Shown: in pieces, positions 36,105-44,537 of the stretch
Numbering within the stretch: position 1 is the first letter of the stretch
How the letters are laid out: every line of letters begins with the position of its first letter
Source of the DNA: Streptomyces flavidovirens DSM 40150
GTDB lineage: Bacteria > Actinomycetota > Actinomycetes > Streptomycetales > Streptomycetaceae
Reading direction: 5' to 3'
Length of the DNA: 64,000 nucleotides
Assembly: GCF_000429085.1 (NCBI RefSeq)
Contig: NZ_AUBE01000011.1
Location: 1 to 64,000, forward strand
The notes under the pieces: model-generated
The model's database searches: none
Told to the model about the DNA's origin: nothing
What the model saw: only the letters and a program-made list of their open reading frames with translations
Program-made: the position numbers and the translations under genes

Positions 36105-37948
36105 CGGAGCACCAGTCCACCTCGCACGAAGGCCGGCAGCCCCTGGTTGCCCGGCCGCACGAGCGCACCCGGCCGCGGCAGGAGGAGGCGCCCCCAACGG
36201 TGCCCAGCCCCGCGCCCGCTCCTGTGCCGGCCGGCGGCGGGTCTGCGGAACCGGCCGCGGCGGCCAGGAGCGAAGGTGACCGGCTGCGGTTCGTGGGAGC
36301 GGCGACGCGGCGGATCGCGCGCGGCATCGACCTCGACGAGATCGTCCTCGGCCTGTGCCGGGCGTCCGTGCCGACCTTCACCGACGCGATCCTCGTCTAT
36401 CTGCGCGACCCCCTCCCCGTCGGCGACGAGCGTCCCGCCGTACCGTTCATGCTGCGCCTGCGCCGCACCGACCGGCTGCGCTTAGCGGACGACGGGGCCG
36501 AGGAGATCGACCTCCAGGTCGAGCCGCTGCCCGCCCCGCAGCTTTGCGAGGTACGCAGCGGAGGCGCTCTCGCCGAAGTACTCAGAGGCGTACGCCCGGT
36601 GTTCGGCGACTCCTCGTCCGCGCGGGCAGCACTGTCCGAGCTGCTCGGCGAGGCCATGGGCCTGCCCGACGGGCGCCGCGCGATCCTCGCGCCGCTGCGC
36701 GGCAGGCGCCGCGTGATCGGCGCCGCCGTGCTCCTGCGCCGCCCGGAGCGGCCCGCCTTCGAGGCCAACGACCTGCTGGTCGCCGCCCAGTTGGCCACAC
36801 ACACCGCGCTCGGCATCGACAAGGCCGTGCTGTACGGGCGCGAGGCGTACATCGCCGACGAGCTCCAGCGCACCATGCTGCCCGACTCGCTCCCGCAGCC
36901 GACCGGCGTCAAACTGGCCTCCCGGTACCTGCCGGCCGCCGAGACGGCCCGTGTCGGCGGCGACTGGTACGACGCGATCCCCCTGCCCGGCAGCCGCGTC
37001 GCGCTGGTCGTCGGCGACGTCATGGGCCACTCCATGACGTCCGCCGCGATCATGGGCCAGCTTCGGACGACGGCGCAGACCCTCGCCGGTCTCGACCTGC
37101 CGCCGCAGGAGGTCCTGCACCACCTCGACGAGCAGGCGCAGCGGCTCGGCTCCGACCGCATGGCGACCTGCCTGTACTGCGTGTACGACCCGGTCTCGCA
37201 CCGCATCACCATCGCCAACGCGGGCCACCCGCCGCCCGTACTGCTGCACCTGGGCGGCCGCGCGGAGGTGCTGCGGGTGCCGCCGGGCGCGCCCATCGGC
37301 GTCGGCGGGGTCGACTTCGAGGCGGTCGAGCTGGACGCCCCGGCGGGCGCCACGCTGCTGCTGTACACGGACGGCCTGGTCGAGTCGCGGCTGCGGGACG
37401 TGTGGACGGGCATCGAGCAGTTGCGGGAGCGGCTCGCCGCCACCGCGCAGCTTACGGGGCCCGACCATTCGCCGCCGCTGGAGGCCCTGTGCGACGACGT
37501 ACTGGACATGCTCGGGCCCGGTGACCGGGACGACGACATCGCGCTGCTCGCCGCCCGCTTCGACGGGATCGCGCCGAGCGATGTCGCGTACTGGTTCCTG
37601 GAGCCGGAGGAGCAGGCGCCCGGCCGGGCCCGCCGCCTGGCGCGGCGGGCACTGGCCCGCTGGGATCTTGAGGAGCTGAGCGACTCGGTGGAGCTGCTGG
37701 TCAGCGAGGTGGTGACGAACGCCGTGCGGTACGCCGAGCGGCCCGTGACGCTGCGGTTGCTGCGTACGGACGTACTGCGCTGCGAGGTCGGCGACGATTC
37801 GCCGCAGTTGCCGAGGCAGCGGCGGGCGCGGGACACGGACGAGGGCGGGCGCGGGCTGTTCCTGGTGAACCGGCTGGCGAGACGGTGGGGCGCTACGCGG
37901 CTGTCGTCCGGCAAGGTGGTCTGGTTCGAGCTGGCCACGCGCCCGTAG
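36101..37948 (+). CDS. SpoIIE-family serine phosphatase with GAF and HATPase domains
   Basis: A 615-residue signalling protein. After a disordered P/A-rich N terminus, residues about 60-245 are GAF-like. The PP2C/SpoIIE domain (about 260-485) has 'ARVGGDWYDAIPL', 'VVGDVMGHSMTSAA' and 'LLLYTDGLVESR' with the metal-binding Asp residues. The C-terminal 120 residues are a HATPase_c anti-sigma-type kinase fold ('LVSEVVTNAVRYAERPVTLRLL', 'DEGGRGLFLVNRLA'). It probably resets an anti-anti-sigma factor. Codon 128 is TTA (36482-36484), a codon read by the bldA tRNA in Streptomyces, which would tie expression to development. Confidence 0.9.
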   Translation: MTEHQSTSHEGRQPLVARPHERTRPRQEEAPPTVPSPAPAPVPAGGGSAEPAAAARSEGDRLRFVGAATRRIARGIDLDEIVLGLCRASVPTFTDAILVYLRDPLPVGDERPAVPFMLRLRRTDRLRLADDGAEEIDLQVEPLPAPQLCEVRSGGALAEVLRGVRPVFGDSSSARAALSELLGEAMGLPDGRRAILAPLRGRRRVIGAAVLLRRPERPAFEANDLLVAAQLATHTALGIDKAVLYGREAYIADELQRTMLPDSLPQPTGVKLASRYLPAAETARVGGDWYDAIPLPGSRVALVVGDVMGHSMTSAAIMGQLRTTAQTLAGLDLPPQEVLHHLDEQAQRLGSDRMATCLYCVYDPVSHRITIANAGHPPPVLLHLGGRAEVLRVPPGAPIGVGGVDFEAVELDAPAGATLLLYTDGLVESRLRDVWTGIEQLRERLAATAQLTGPDHSPPLEALCDDVLDMLGPGDRDDDIALLAARFDGIAPSDVAYWFLEPEEQAPGRARRLARRALARWDLEELSDSVELLVSEVVTNAVRYAERPVTLRLLRTDVLRCEVGDDSPQLPRQRRARDTDEGGRGLFLVNRLARRWGATRLSSGKVVWFELATRP

Positions 37949-37961
37949 CCGATCTGTACGT

Positions 37962-38003
37962 ACGACTGCGGCGGGCACCCCAGGGGGTGCCCGCCGCAGT
38001 CGT
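37962..38003. terminator. Bidirectional terminator
   Basis: A perfect 20-bp stem (37962-37981 with 37984-38003) between the convergent SpoIIE and PBP genes. It is followed by GTGTTTC on the plus strand. Confidence 0.88.
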
Positions 38004-38007
38004 GTGT

Positions 38008-38067
38008 TTCTGCCGGTGTCCGTCAGAGGCGAGACGGTTCTGCCGGTGTCTGTCAGGGGCGACGCGG
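38008..38067. repeat. 30-bp tandem duplication at the PBP gene end
   Basis: Units 38008-38037 and 38038-38067 match at 27 of 30 positions (both start TTCTGCCGGTGTC). The second copy contains the stop codon of the penicillin-binding protein gene, so the duplication is just past the coding end. Confidence 0.6.
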
Positions 38068-40374
38068 CACGAAGGCGCCGTCGGAGCCACGGTCCGTACC
38101 GCCGTCGGCTCCTCCGTCCGCGCCGCCGTCGGAGCCGCCGTCCGAGCCGCCGCCGGAGCCTCCGTCCGCCCCGCCGTCGGAGCCGGCGGTGTCACCGCCC
38201 GGGTCCGGCGGGCCGATCGTGATGGGCGGCGGCGACGTCGGGGGCGTGGTGGACGGCGATGTCGGGGGCGTCGTGGACGGCGACGTCGGAGGCGTGGTGG
38301 ACGGCGACGTCGGAGGCTTGCTCGGGGTCGTCGGGGACTTGCTCGGGGTGTTGGTCGGATCGGGTGTCTTGGTCGGCGGGGGCACGAAGGCGTCGTCCGG
38401 GTCGATCTCCAGGTCGAAGTCGGCGTCGGAGCCGCCGCCGAGGGCGCCCAGGGTGTAATCCGCCCAGATGCCGGCGGGGAAGCCGCCGCCGCTGGCGCGG
38501 CCGGCGTTGGCCGTACCGGTCAGGGAGACCTGCCTGCCGCCGTCGGGGGACTCGCCGAACAGGGCTACGGCGGTGGACAGTTCGGGGGTATAACCCACGA
38601 ACCAGGCGGACCGGTTCTTCTCCGAGGTGCCGGTCTTGCCCGCCGCGTTGTAGTTCGGGCTGAAGGCCCGGACGCCCGTACCGCTGTTCACCACTCCGGT
38701 GAGCACCTTGGTCACGCTGTCCGCCGTCGAGCGGTCGATGACCTGCTCTGCCGTCGGCTCGGGCATCTCGACCCGGCCGCCCGGGCGGTCCTTGTGCTCG
38801 GCGGACTTCACGATGGTCGGCGTGACCTTCTTGCCGTGGTTGTCGAGCGTCGCGTAGACACTCGCCATGTCCATCGTGCTGGCGCCCATCACACCGAGGG
38901 ACATGGCGGGACGCTCGTCGAAGCCGCCCTTGTCCTCCATGCCCATGTCGAGCGCGGTCTCCTTCACGCGTGGCGCCCCGACGTCCACGAGCATCTGCGC
39001 GAAGACGGAGTTGACCGACTTGTTCATGGCCTGCTGCACGGTGATGGGCCCGTAGCTCTTGCCCAGGTCGTTCTGCGGGGCGAAGGGGGTGGCGCTGCCC
39101 ACGACGGGGCGCTTGCTCGTGCCGTCGTAGATCGTGCTGGGCGTGATGGGCGCGTCTTCCTGCGTCTTGGAGTTGCTTTCCAGGGCGGCGGCGAGGACGA
39201 CGGGCTTGAAGGTCGAGGCCGGCTGGTAGTCGGAGCGGGTGGCGTTGGAGTAGTAGTGCTTGGTGTAGTCCACGCCGCCGTACATCGCGACAACCTTGCC
39301 GGTCTTCGGGTCGACCGAGGTCGCGCCGGCCTGGAGGGTCGCGTCCACCTTGTTCTTCTTGCGGTCGAGTTTGGACTCCAGCTGCCGTTCGACCGCCCGC
39401 TCCAGGGCCTTCTGGCGCTTCTGGTCGATGTTGAGCGTGATCGTCCAGCCGCCCGCGTCGAACTCGGCCTCGCTGACGCCCTGCTTCTTCAGCTCGGCCT
39501 TCGCGGCGTCGACCATGTAGCCGATCTGGCCCTCCATACCGGCGGCGCCCTTGGGGTTCTGCGGTATGTCGAACTTCATGGCGTCGCGCCGGGTCTGGTC
39601 CAGCTCGTTCATCTCGATCATGTTGTCGAGTACGTAGTTCCAGCGCTCCTTGACCAGCTTCTTGCTGGTGGGGCTCGCCACCGCCCAGTCGTACTGGCTG
39701 GGGGCCTGGAGGAGCGCCGCGAGGTACGCGCCCTGCTCGACGGTCAGCTTCCCGGCGTCGACGCCGTAGTACGCCTGGGCCGCGGCCTGGATGCCGTACG
39801 CGCCGCGTCCGAAGTAGCTGGTGTTGAGATACCCGGCCAGGATCTCGGACTTGCTCTGCTTCCGGTCCACCTTGATGGAGATCACAAGCTCCCTGAGCTT
39901 GCGGGAGACCGTCTGGTCCTGGGTCAGGTAGTAGTTCTTGACGTACTGCTGGGTGATGGTCGAGCCACCCTGCTTGCCCTTGCCGGTGACGGTGTTGAGC
40001 AGGCCACGGGCGGTGCCCTTGAAGTCGACGCCGGAGTCCTTGTAGAAGTTCTGGTTCTCGGCGGCGACGAAGGCGGTCTGGACGTCCTTGGGGATCTTGG
40101 CGAGCGGGAGTATCTCACGGTTGAGCTTGCCGGACCGGGCCATGATCTTGCCGTTGCTGTACTTGTAGACGTTGCTCTGCAGCTTGGCCTCGGCGTTGGC
40201 CGCCGGTACGGGCACCCATATGTACAGCGCCACGAAGACGCCCATGAGGAGCAGGCAAAGCCCGAAGAAGGTGCCCAGCATCTTCTTCCAGGTGAAGAAG
40301 CGGCGTATGCCACCCGTCTTCTTCGCCCGGCGCGCACCGCGCTGCCGGTTCTGTCGCGCTTCTGCTCGGCCCAT
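38053..40374 (-). CDS. Class A penicillin-binding protein (transglycosylase/transpeptidase)
   Basis: A 773-residue bifunctional murein synthase. A basic cytoplasmic N terminus is followed by one transmembrane helix (about 32-54). The GT51 glycosyltransferase domain has catalytic E106 in 'AAENQNFYKDSGVD' and 'GGSTITQQYVKN'. The transpeptidase domain has SxxK (S387-K390 in STFK), SVN (453-455) and KTGT (580-583). The C-terminal about 100 residues are low-complexity: a T/P/S-rich stretch built from a repeat, then an acidic Gly/Asp-rich tail, likely spanning the wall. Acts in peptidoglycan synthesis outside the membrane. Confidence 0.95.
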   Translation of the reverse strand: MGRAEARQNRQRGARRAKKTGGIRRFFTWKKMLGTFFGLCLLLMGVFVALYIWVPVPAANAEAKLQSNVYKYSNGKIMARSGKLNREILPLAKIPKDVQTAFVAAENQNFYKDSGVDFKGTARGLLNTVTGKGKQGGSTITQQYVKNYYLTQDQTVSRKLRELVISIKVDRKQSKSEILAGYLNTSYFGRGAYGIQAAAQAYYGVDAGKLTVEQGAYLAALLQAPSQYDWAVASPTSKKLVKERWNYVLDNMIEMNELDQTRRDAMKFDIPQNPKGAAGMEGQIGYMVDAAKAELKKQGVSEAEFDAGGWTITLNIDQKRQKALERAVERQLESKLDRKKNKVDATLQAGATSVDPKTGKVVAMYGGVDYTKHYYSNATRSDYQPASTFKPVVLAAALESNSKTQEDAPITPSTIYDGTSKRPVVGSATPFAPQNDLGKSYGPITVQQAMNKSVNSVFAQMLVDVGAPRVKETALDMGMEDKGGFDERPAMSLGVMGASTMDMASVYATLDNHGKKVTPTIVKSAEHKDRPGGRVEMPEPTAEQVIDRSTADSVTKVLTGVVNSGTGVRAFSPNYNAAGKTGTSEKNRSAWFVGYTPELSTAVALFGESPDGGRQVSLTGTANAGRASGGGFPAGIWADYTLGALGGGSDADFDLEIDPDDAFVPPPTKTPDPTNTPSKSPTTPSKPPTSPSTTPPTSPSTTPPTSPSTTPPTSPPPITIGPPDPGGDTAGSDGGADGGSGGGSDGGSDGGADGGADGGTDRGSDGAFVPRRP
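38231..38320. repeat. 24-bp coding tandem repeat in the PBP tail
   Basis: Three 24-bp units (38231-38254, 38255-38278, 38279-38302) and a partial fourth encode the repeated eight residues SPSTTPPT. The number of units is likely to vary between strains by slippage and would change linker length. Confidence 0.8.
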
Positions 40375-40559
40375 TACTCCGTAACTCCGCTCATCGAGCC
40401 CCCGGATGTCAGCTCAGAAAGCTAACACCGCACCTGCGGACAAAGGACTGCCGATCGGGTCTTTTCCGTACGTGACAATCAGCACCTGTCTCTCTGGAAC
40501 CGACTCATGGGAGGGCTCCAGGGTTGCGAAAGTCCTCGCACAGGTTTACGGTCCTCGAA

Positions 40560-40575
40560 AAAGTGATATCACTTT
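40560..40575. promoter_or_regulatory. Perfect palindrome upstream of the SPFH gene
   Basis: AAAGTGATATCACTTT is a perfect 16-bp palindrome, AT-rich against GC-rich surroundings, 80 bp before the SPFH start. It is a strong candidate operator. The regulator is not identified. Confidence 0.65.
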
Positions 40576-40588
40576 GATAGACCACGAC

Positions 40589-40641
40589 GACCGTACGAAA
40601 CCGTACGAGACCAGTACGGGACCAGTACGGGACCAGCACCG
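40589..40641. repeat. Five tandem 10-11 bp repeats before the SPFH gene
   Basis: Successive units GACCGTACGA, AACCGTACGA, GACCAGTACGG, GACCAGTACGG and GACCAGCACCG fill the space between the palindrome and the ribosome-site region. The helical-turn period suggests a multi-copy protein-binding site or a slippage-prone leader. Confidence 0.55.
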
Positions 40642-40655
40642 AACCGGGGGCCCAC

Positions 40656-41606
40656 ATGTCCACACCCAGCACGTCCGCACCCAGCACGTCCGCGCCCACC
40701 GACCTGCCCGACATGCCCGCGCCACGGGTGCGCAAGAGGGCCGCGCACAGCATCGGCGGCGGCCTCGCGCTGCTGCTCGGCCTGCTGGGTCTGCTGGCCG
40801 GGGCGGGCCTCGTCGCCACCGGCGCCCCCTTGGCGTCGACCGGCCCGAAGGTGGCACTGATCGTCACGGGTGTCGTGATCGCCTTCGCGGCGTTCCTCGC
40901 GATGTGCGGTCTGAACATGGTGGCGCCGGGCGAGGCCCGTGTCGTCCAGCTCTTCGGGCGCTACCGCGGCACCATCCGCACCGACGGACTGCGCTGGGTC
41001 AACCCGCTGACCACACGCTCGAAGATCTCGACCCGGATCAGGAACCACGAGACCGCGGTCCTCAAGGTCAACGACGCCTATGGCAATCCGATCGAGCTCG
41101 CGGCGGTCGTGGTGTGGAAGGTGGAGGACACGGCGCAGGCGATGTTCGAGGTGGACGACTTCCTGGAGTTCGTCGCCACCCAGACGGAGGCCGCCGTGCG
41201 CCACATCGCGATCGAGTACCCGTACGACGCGCACGACGAGGACGGCCTGTCCCTGCGCGGCAACGCCGAGGAGATCACCGAGAAGCTCGCGGTCGAGCTG
41301 CACGCGCGGGTCGAGGCGGCCGGCGTCCACATCATCGAGTCCCGCTTCACGCACCTGGCGTACGCACCCGAGATCGCCTCGGCGATGCTTCAGCGGCAGC
41401 AGGCGGGGGCGGTCGTGGCGGCGCGCAAGCTGATCGTCGAGGGTGCGGTGGGGATGGTCGAGATGGCCCTCAACCGGATCACCGAGCACGACATCGTCGA
41501 GCTCGACTCCGAGCGCCGGGCGGCGATGGTCAGCAACCTGATGGTGGTGCTGTGCGGCGACCGGGCGGCGCAGCCGGTCCTGAACACCGGCACGCTCTAC
41601 CAGTGA
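40656..41606 (+). CDS. SPFH/Band 7 (stomatin-like) membrane protein
   Basis: A 316-residue protein. Two hydrophobic segments (about 36-56 and 66-86) anchor it; 'MVAPGEARVVQLFGRYRGTIRTDGLRWVNPL' starts the SPFH domain, which continues through 'AYGNPIELAAVVVWKVEDTAQAMFEVDDFLEFV'. A helical C-terminal part ('ASAMLQRQQAGAVVAARKLIVEGAVGMVEMAL') should oligomerise. Such proteins organise membrane microdomains. The stop overlaps the start of a small ribbon-helix-helix-like gene. Confidence 0.9.
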   Translation: MSTPSTSAPSTSAPTDLPDMPAPRVRKRAAHSIGGGLALLLGLLGLLAGAGLVATGAPLASTGPKVALIVTGVVIAFAAFLAMCGLNMVAPGEARVVQLFGRYRGTIRTDGLRWVNPLTTRSKISTRIRNHETAVLKVNDAYGNPIELAAVVVWKVEDTAQAMFEVDDFLEFVATQTEAAVRHIAIEYPYDAHDEDGLSLRGNAEEITEKLAVELHARVEAAGVHIIESRFTHLAYAPEIASAMLQRQQAGAVVAARKLIVEGAVGMVEMALNRITEHDIVELDSERRAAMVSNLMVVLCGDRAAQPVLNTGTLYQ

Positions 41607-41872
41607 CGGACGAGCCCGCGCAGCGGAAGCAGCCGCAGCAGCAGCGCAAACAGGTCCTGCTGCGGCTGGACCCGGCGGTGTACGAGGCGCTGGCCCGGTG
41701 GGCGGCGGACGAGCTGCGCAGCGCGAACTCGCAGATCGAGTTCGTACTCCGCCGCGCCCTGGCAGAGGCGGGCCGCCTCCCCGGCACCGCCGGCCCGATC
41801 CCCCGCCGGGGCCGCCCGCCGAAGCCACCGGCCCCGGAAAGCCCCGACCCGGAACCCCCGCCGGCGACGTAG
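41603..41872 (+). CDS. Small ribbon-helix-helix-like protein coupled to SPFH
   Basis: An 89-residue protein starting with a GTG that overlaps the SPFH stop. The core 'QVLLRLDPAVYEALARWAADELRSANSQIEFVLRRALAEAG' has a strand and two helices like Arc/MetJ-type DNA-binding proteins, the strand 'KQVLLRLDP' corresponding to the base-contacting ribbon. Ends are Q/P-rich and disordered. It may regulate the operon through the palindrome and repeats upstream; this is inferred. Confidence 0.7.
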   Translation: MTDEPAQRKQPQQQRKQVLLRLDPAVYEALARWAADELRSANSQIEFVLRRALAEAGRLPGTAGPIPRRGRPPKPPAPESPDPEPPPAT

Positions 41873-42337
41873 GGGGTGCGGCGGAACCCTGCGGGGCTTT
41901 TTCCCCACCCCGCCCCTTCCCGAACTGGGGCAGGCCCCACACCCCGAACGGCCCGGACTTCCCCCCACCGCCCCCCGAACCCCGCCACCCCAAGCCGGCC
42001 CGCCCCCACCTCAACGCCTCACCCCGCACCACTTAGCCCTCCGGCACCTGAGGAGCGGGGTTGGGGGCGGAGCCCCGGCAGCCCCCCCGGCCACCCCCGA
42101 GCCCACCCGGCGCTTGAGGAGCGGGCGGAGCCCCAGCAACCCCCGGCCGCCCCAGCCGTCCGGTGCTTGAGGACCGGGGTCCGGGGCGGAGCCCTGGCAA
42201 CCCCCGGCCACCCCCAGCCCGTCCGGCGCTTGAGGACCGGGGCCGGGGTGGAACCCCGGTTCGGGGTGGGGGAGGCCGCCGCAGGGGGGTCGCGCCGCTA
42301 TGCATGTGCGGTATACCTGCTGCGTATAGTGCGCCGC
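41873..42337. repeat. GC-rich intergenic repeat cluster
   Basis: Four related units begin at about 42040, 42107, 42160 and 42223. Each carries a (C/G)CTTGAGGA(C/G)CGGGG-type core followed by GGCGGAGCCC(C/T)GGCAA. They are dyadic and resemble dispersed Streptomyces intergenic repeats. No gene is seen in the stretch; 41880-42030 is C-rich low-complexity sequence. Confidence 0.65.
42312..42328 (+). promoter_or_regulatory. PadR autoregulatory dyad candidate
   Basis: TATAC-N7-GTATA lies 10 bp before the PadR start codon. PadR proteins usually repress their own promoters through AT-rich dyads of about this size; the assignment is by position. Confidence 0.5.
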
Positions 42338-42862
42338 ATGTCAATCGGCCATATCCTCCTCGGGCTCCTCGAGACCGGACCTCGTCACGGTTACGACCTC
42401 AAGCGCGCCTTCGACGACAAGTTCGGCCACGACCGCCCACTCCACTACGGGCAGGTCTACTCGACCATGGCCCGGCTCCTCAAGGCCGGGCTCGTCGAAG
42501 TCGCCGGGGTGGAGTCCGAAGGCGGCCCCGAGCGCAAGCGCTACGCCATCACCGACGCCGGTGTCACCGACCTCGAACAGTGGCTCGACCGGGCCGAGAA
42601 GCCCGAGCCGTATCTCCAGTCCACGCTCTACACCAAGGTCGTCCTCGCGCTCCTCACCGGCCGCAGCGCCACCCGCCTCCTCGACATCCAGCGCACCGAG
42701 CACATGCGCATGATGCTCGCCCTCACCGACCGCAAGCGCCGAAGCAACGTCGCCGACCAACTCGTCTGCGAGCACACGCTTTTCCACCTCGAAGCGGACC
42801 TGCGCTGGCTGGAACTCGTCGCCGTACGCCTCGACAAGCTGGCCGCAGAGCTACGCCCCTGA
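42338..42862 (+). CDS. PadR-family transcriptional regulator
   Basis: A 174-residue protein. The winged helix is typical: 'SIGHILLGLLETGPRHGYDLKRAFDD', 'HYGQVYSTMARLLKAGLVEV' and 'ERKRYAITDAGVTDLEQWL'. The C-terminal helices (about 100-170, 'EHTLFHLEADLRWLELVAVRLDKL') dimerise (PadR subfamily-2 type C terminus). These regulators often control efflux or membrane-stress genes, but no obvious target is adjacent apart from itself. It converges with oxyR, one base apart. Confidence 0.92.
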   Translation: MSIGHILLGLLETGPRHGYDLKRAFDDKFGHDRPLHYGQVYSTMARLLKAGLVEVAGVESEGGPERKRYAITDAGVTDLEQWLDRAEKPEPYLQSTLYTKVVLALLTGRSATRLLDIQRTEHMRMMLALTDRKRRSNVADQLVCEHTLFHLEADLRWLELVAVRLDKLAAELRP

Positions 42863-42863
42863 C

Positions 42864-43847
42864 TCAGCCCCCGCCCGCCACCACCCGCACCGGCAACCGC
42901 CTCATCGCCTCCCGCAGCGCCTGCGCGAACGTTTCGAACTCGCTCTGGCGCGCCGCGCCCGTCCGCATCGCCAGTGCGACGCGGCGCGACGGCGCCGGGT
43001 CGGCGAAGTAGCCCGTCACCAGCTGGTCGTTGCGGTCTGTCTCCACCCGCACCGCCGTGCGCGGCAGCAGCGTTACGCCGAGGCCGCCCGCCACCAGCTG
43101 CACCAGCGTCGAGAGGCCCGCCGCCGTCGTCGTGACCGGCGCGCCCTCCGTACGGCCCGCCTCCCGGCAGATGTCGAGCGCCTGGTCCCGCAGGCAGTGC
43201 CCCTCGTCGAGCAGCAGCAGATGCAGCTCCTTGAGCGCGTCGCGCGGAATGTCCTCGCGCCCGCCCAGCCAGTGCTCCCGCGGTGTCACCAGCACGAAGT
43301 CCTCGTCGAAGAGGGGGAGTTCGGTCACCCCCGGCACGCCGAGCGGGACGGCCAGCAGGAGCAGGTCCAGGCGGCCCGCCGCCAAACCCTCCAGCAGCGA
43401 CGACGTCTGCTCCTCGTGGACCTGAAGGTCCAGTTCCGGATACCGCTCGTGGACGAGCATGAGCACCGTCGGCAGCAGGTACGGCGCCACCGTCGGGATC
43501 ACCCCGAGCCTGAGCACCCCGGTGAAGGGCGCCCGTACCGCCTCCGCCTCCTCCATCAGCTCGCCCACCGCGTCCAGCACGGCCCTCGCCCGCACCGCGA
43601 GCCGCTCCCCCGCCGGGGACAGCAGCACCTTGCGCGTCGTACGCTCGACGAGTTGCACCCCCAGCGCGTCCTCCAGCGCCGAGACCGCCCCCGACAGCGC
43701 CGGCTGGCTCATGCCGATCGCGGCGGCCGCGTCCCTGAAGTGCAGGTACTCCGCCACGGCGACGAACGCCCGCAGCTGCGCCAGGCTGGGCTGCTTGGCC
43801 CGGACACCGCTGACGCCCCCGGCACCGCTTCCATTACCACTGGGCAC
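42864..43847 (-). CDS. oxyR: Peroxide-sensing LysR-type regulator OxyR
   Basis: A 327-residue LysR protein with N-terminal helix-turn-helix ('LAQLRAFVAVAEYLHFRDAAAAIGMSQPALSGAVSALED'). The sensor domain keeps both redox cysteines, C218 and C227, in 'DEGHCLRDQALDIC', the hallmark of OxyR. Oxidation by H2O2 should activate the divergent ahpC-ahpD operon. The first about 15 residues are low-complexity; the true start may be slightly downstream. Confidence 0.95.
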   Translation of the reverse strand: MPSGNGSGAGGVSGVRAKQPSLAQLRAFVAVAEYLHFRDAAAAIGMSQPALSGAVSALEDALGVQLVERTTRKVLLSPAGERLAVRARAVLDAVGELMEEAEAVRAPFTGVLRLGVIPTVAPYLLPTVLMLVHERYPELDLQVHEEQTSSLLEGLAAGRLDLLLLAVPLGVPGVTELPLFDEDFVLVTPREHWLGGREDIPRDALKELHLLLLDEGHCLRDQALDICREAGRTEGAPVTTTAAGLSTLVQLVAGGLGVTLLPRTAVRVETDRNDQLVTGYFADPAPSRRVALAMRTGAARQSEFETFAQALREAMRRLPVRVVAGGG

Positions 43848-43865
43848 TGATAACCACCTCCGATC

Positions 43866-43910
43866 GGATCAAGCCAGTCTAGCTATTTCTTCTATCAATG
43901 CTTCCTGTGT
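43866..43910. promoter_or_regulatory. OxyR operator candidate between oxyR and ahpC
   Basis: An AT-rich island (43880-43899 reads ATTGATAGAAGAAATAGCTA on the minus strand) with ATAG half-sites lies 18-70 bp from the oxyR start and 70-110 bp from ahpC. Its position fits a shared LysR-type site that represses oxyR and activates ahpC; the half-site assignment is approximate. Confidence 0.5.
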
Positions 43911-43979
43911 CACTGTGGGGATCCGTCCAAGCCCCAGGAAACTCCCGAAACGGGATTTCCCTCTCTGCAAGGAGCGCGC

Positions 43980-44534
43980 GTGCTCACTGTTGGTGACCAG
44001 TTCCCCACGTACGACCTCACTGCCTGTGTCTCCCTGGAGACCGGCAAGGAGTTCGAGCAGATCAACCACAAGTCCTACGAGGGCAAGTGGCGCGTCGTCT
44101 TCGCGTGGCCCAAGGACTTCACCTTCGTCTGCCCCACCGAGATCGCCGCCTTCGGCAAGCTGAACGACGAGTTCGCCGACCGCGACGCGCAGATCCTCGG
44201 CTTCTCCGGTGACTCCGAGTTCGTGCACCACGCCTGGCGCAAGGACCACCCGGACCTGACCGACCTGCCGTTCCCGATGCTGGCCGACTCGAAGCACGAG
44301 CTCATGCGTGACCTCGGCATCGAGGGCGAGGACGGCTTCGCGCAGCGCGCCGTCTTCATCGTCGACCCGAACAACGAGATCCAGTTCACGATGGTGACCG
44401 CCGGTTCCGTGGGCCGTAACCCGAAGGAGGTCCTCCGGGTCCTCGACGCGCTCCAGACCGACGAGCTGTGCCCGTGCAACTGGACCAAGGGCGAGAACAC
44501 CCTCGACCCGGTCGCGCTCCTGGCCGGTGAGTGA
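43980..44534 (+). CDS. ahpC: Alkyl hydroperoxide reductase peroxiredoxin
   Basis: A 184-residue 2-Cys peroxiredoxin from a GTG with AAGGAG five bases upstream. Peroxidatic C51 lies in 'FTFVCPTE'; the C-terminal 'DELCPCNW' supplies resolving cysteine(s) C164/C166. It reduces peroxides and is regenerated by AhpD, encoded three bases downstream. Controlled by the divergent oxyR. Confidence 0.96.
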   Translation: MLTVGDQFPTYDLTACVSLETGKEFEQINHKSYEGKWRVVFAWPKDFTFVCPTEIAAFGKLNDEFADRDAQILGFSGDSEFVHHAWRKDHPDLTDLPFPMLADSKHELMRDLGIEGEDGFAQRAVFIVDPNNEIQFTMVTAGSVGRNPKEVLRVLDALQTDELCPCNWTKGENTLDPVALLAGE

Positions 44535-44537
44535 CCC

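Noticed and set aside
37885..40425. Open frame of about 850 codons opposite the penicillin-binding protein gene
   Set aside because: Antisense shadow of a gene with all catalytic motifs; composition is Arg/Gly/Val-rich without domains.
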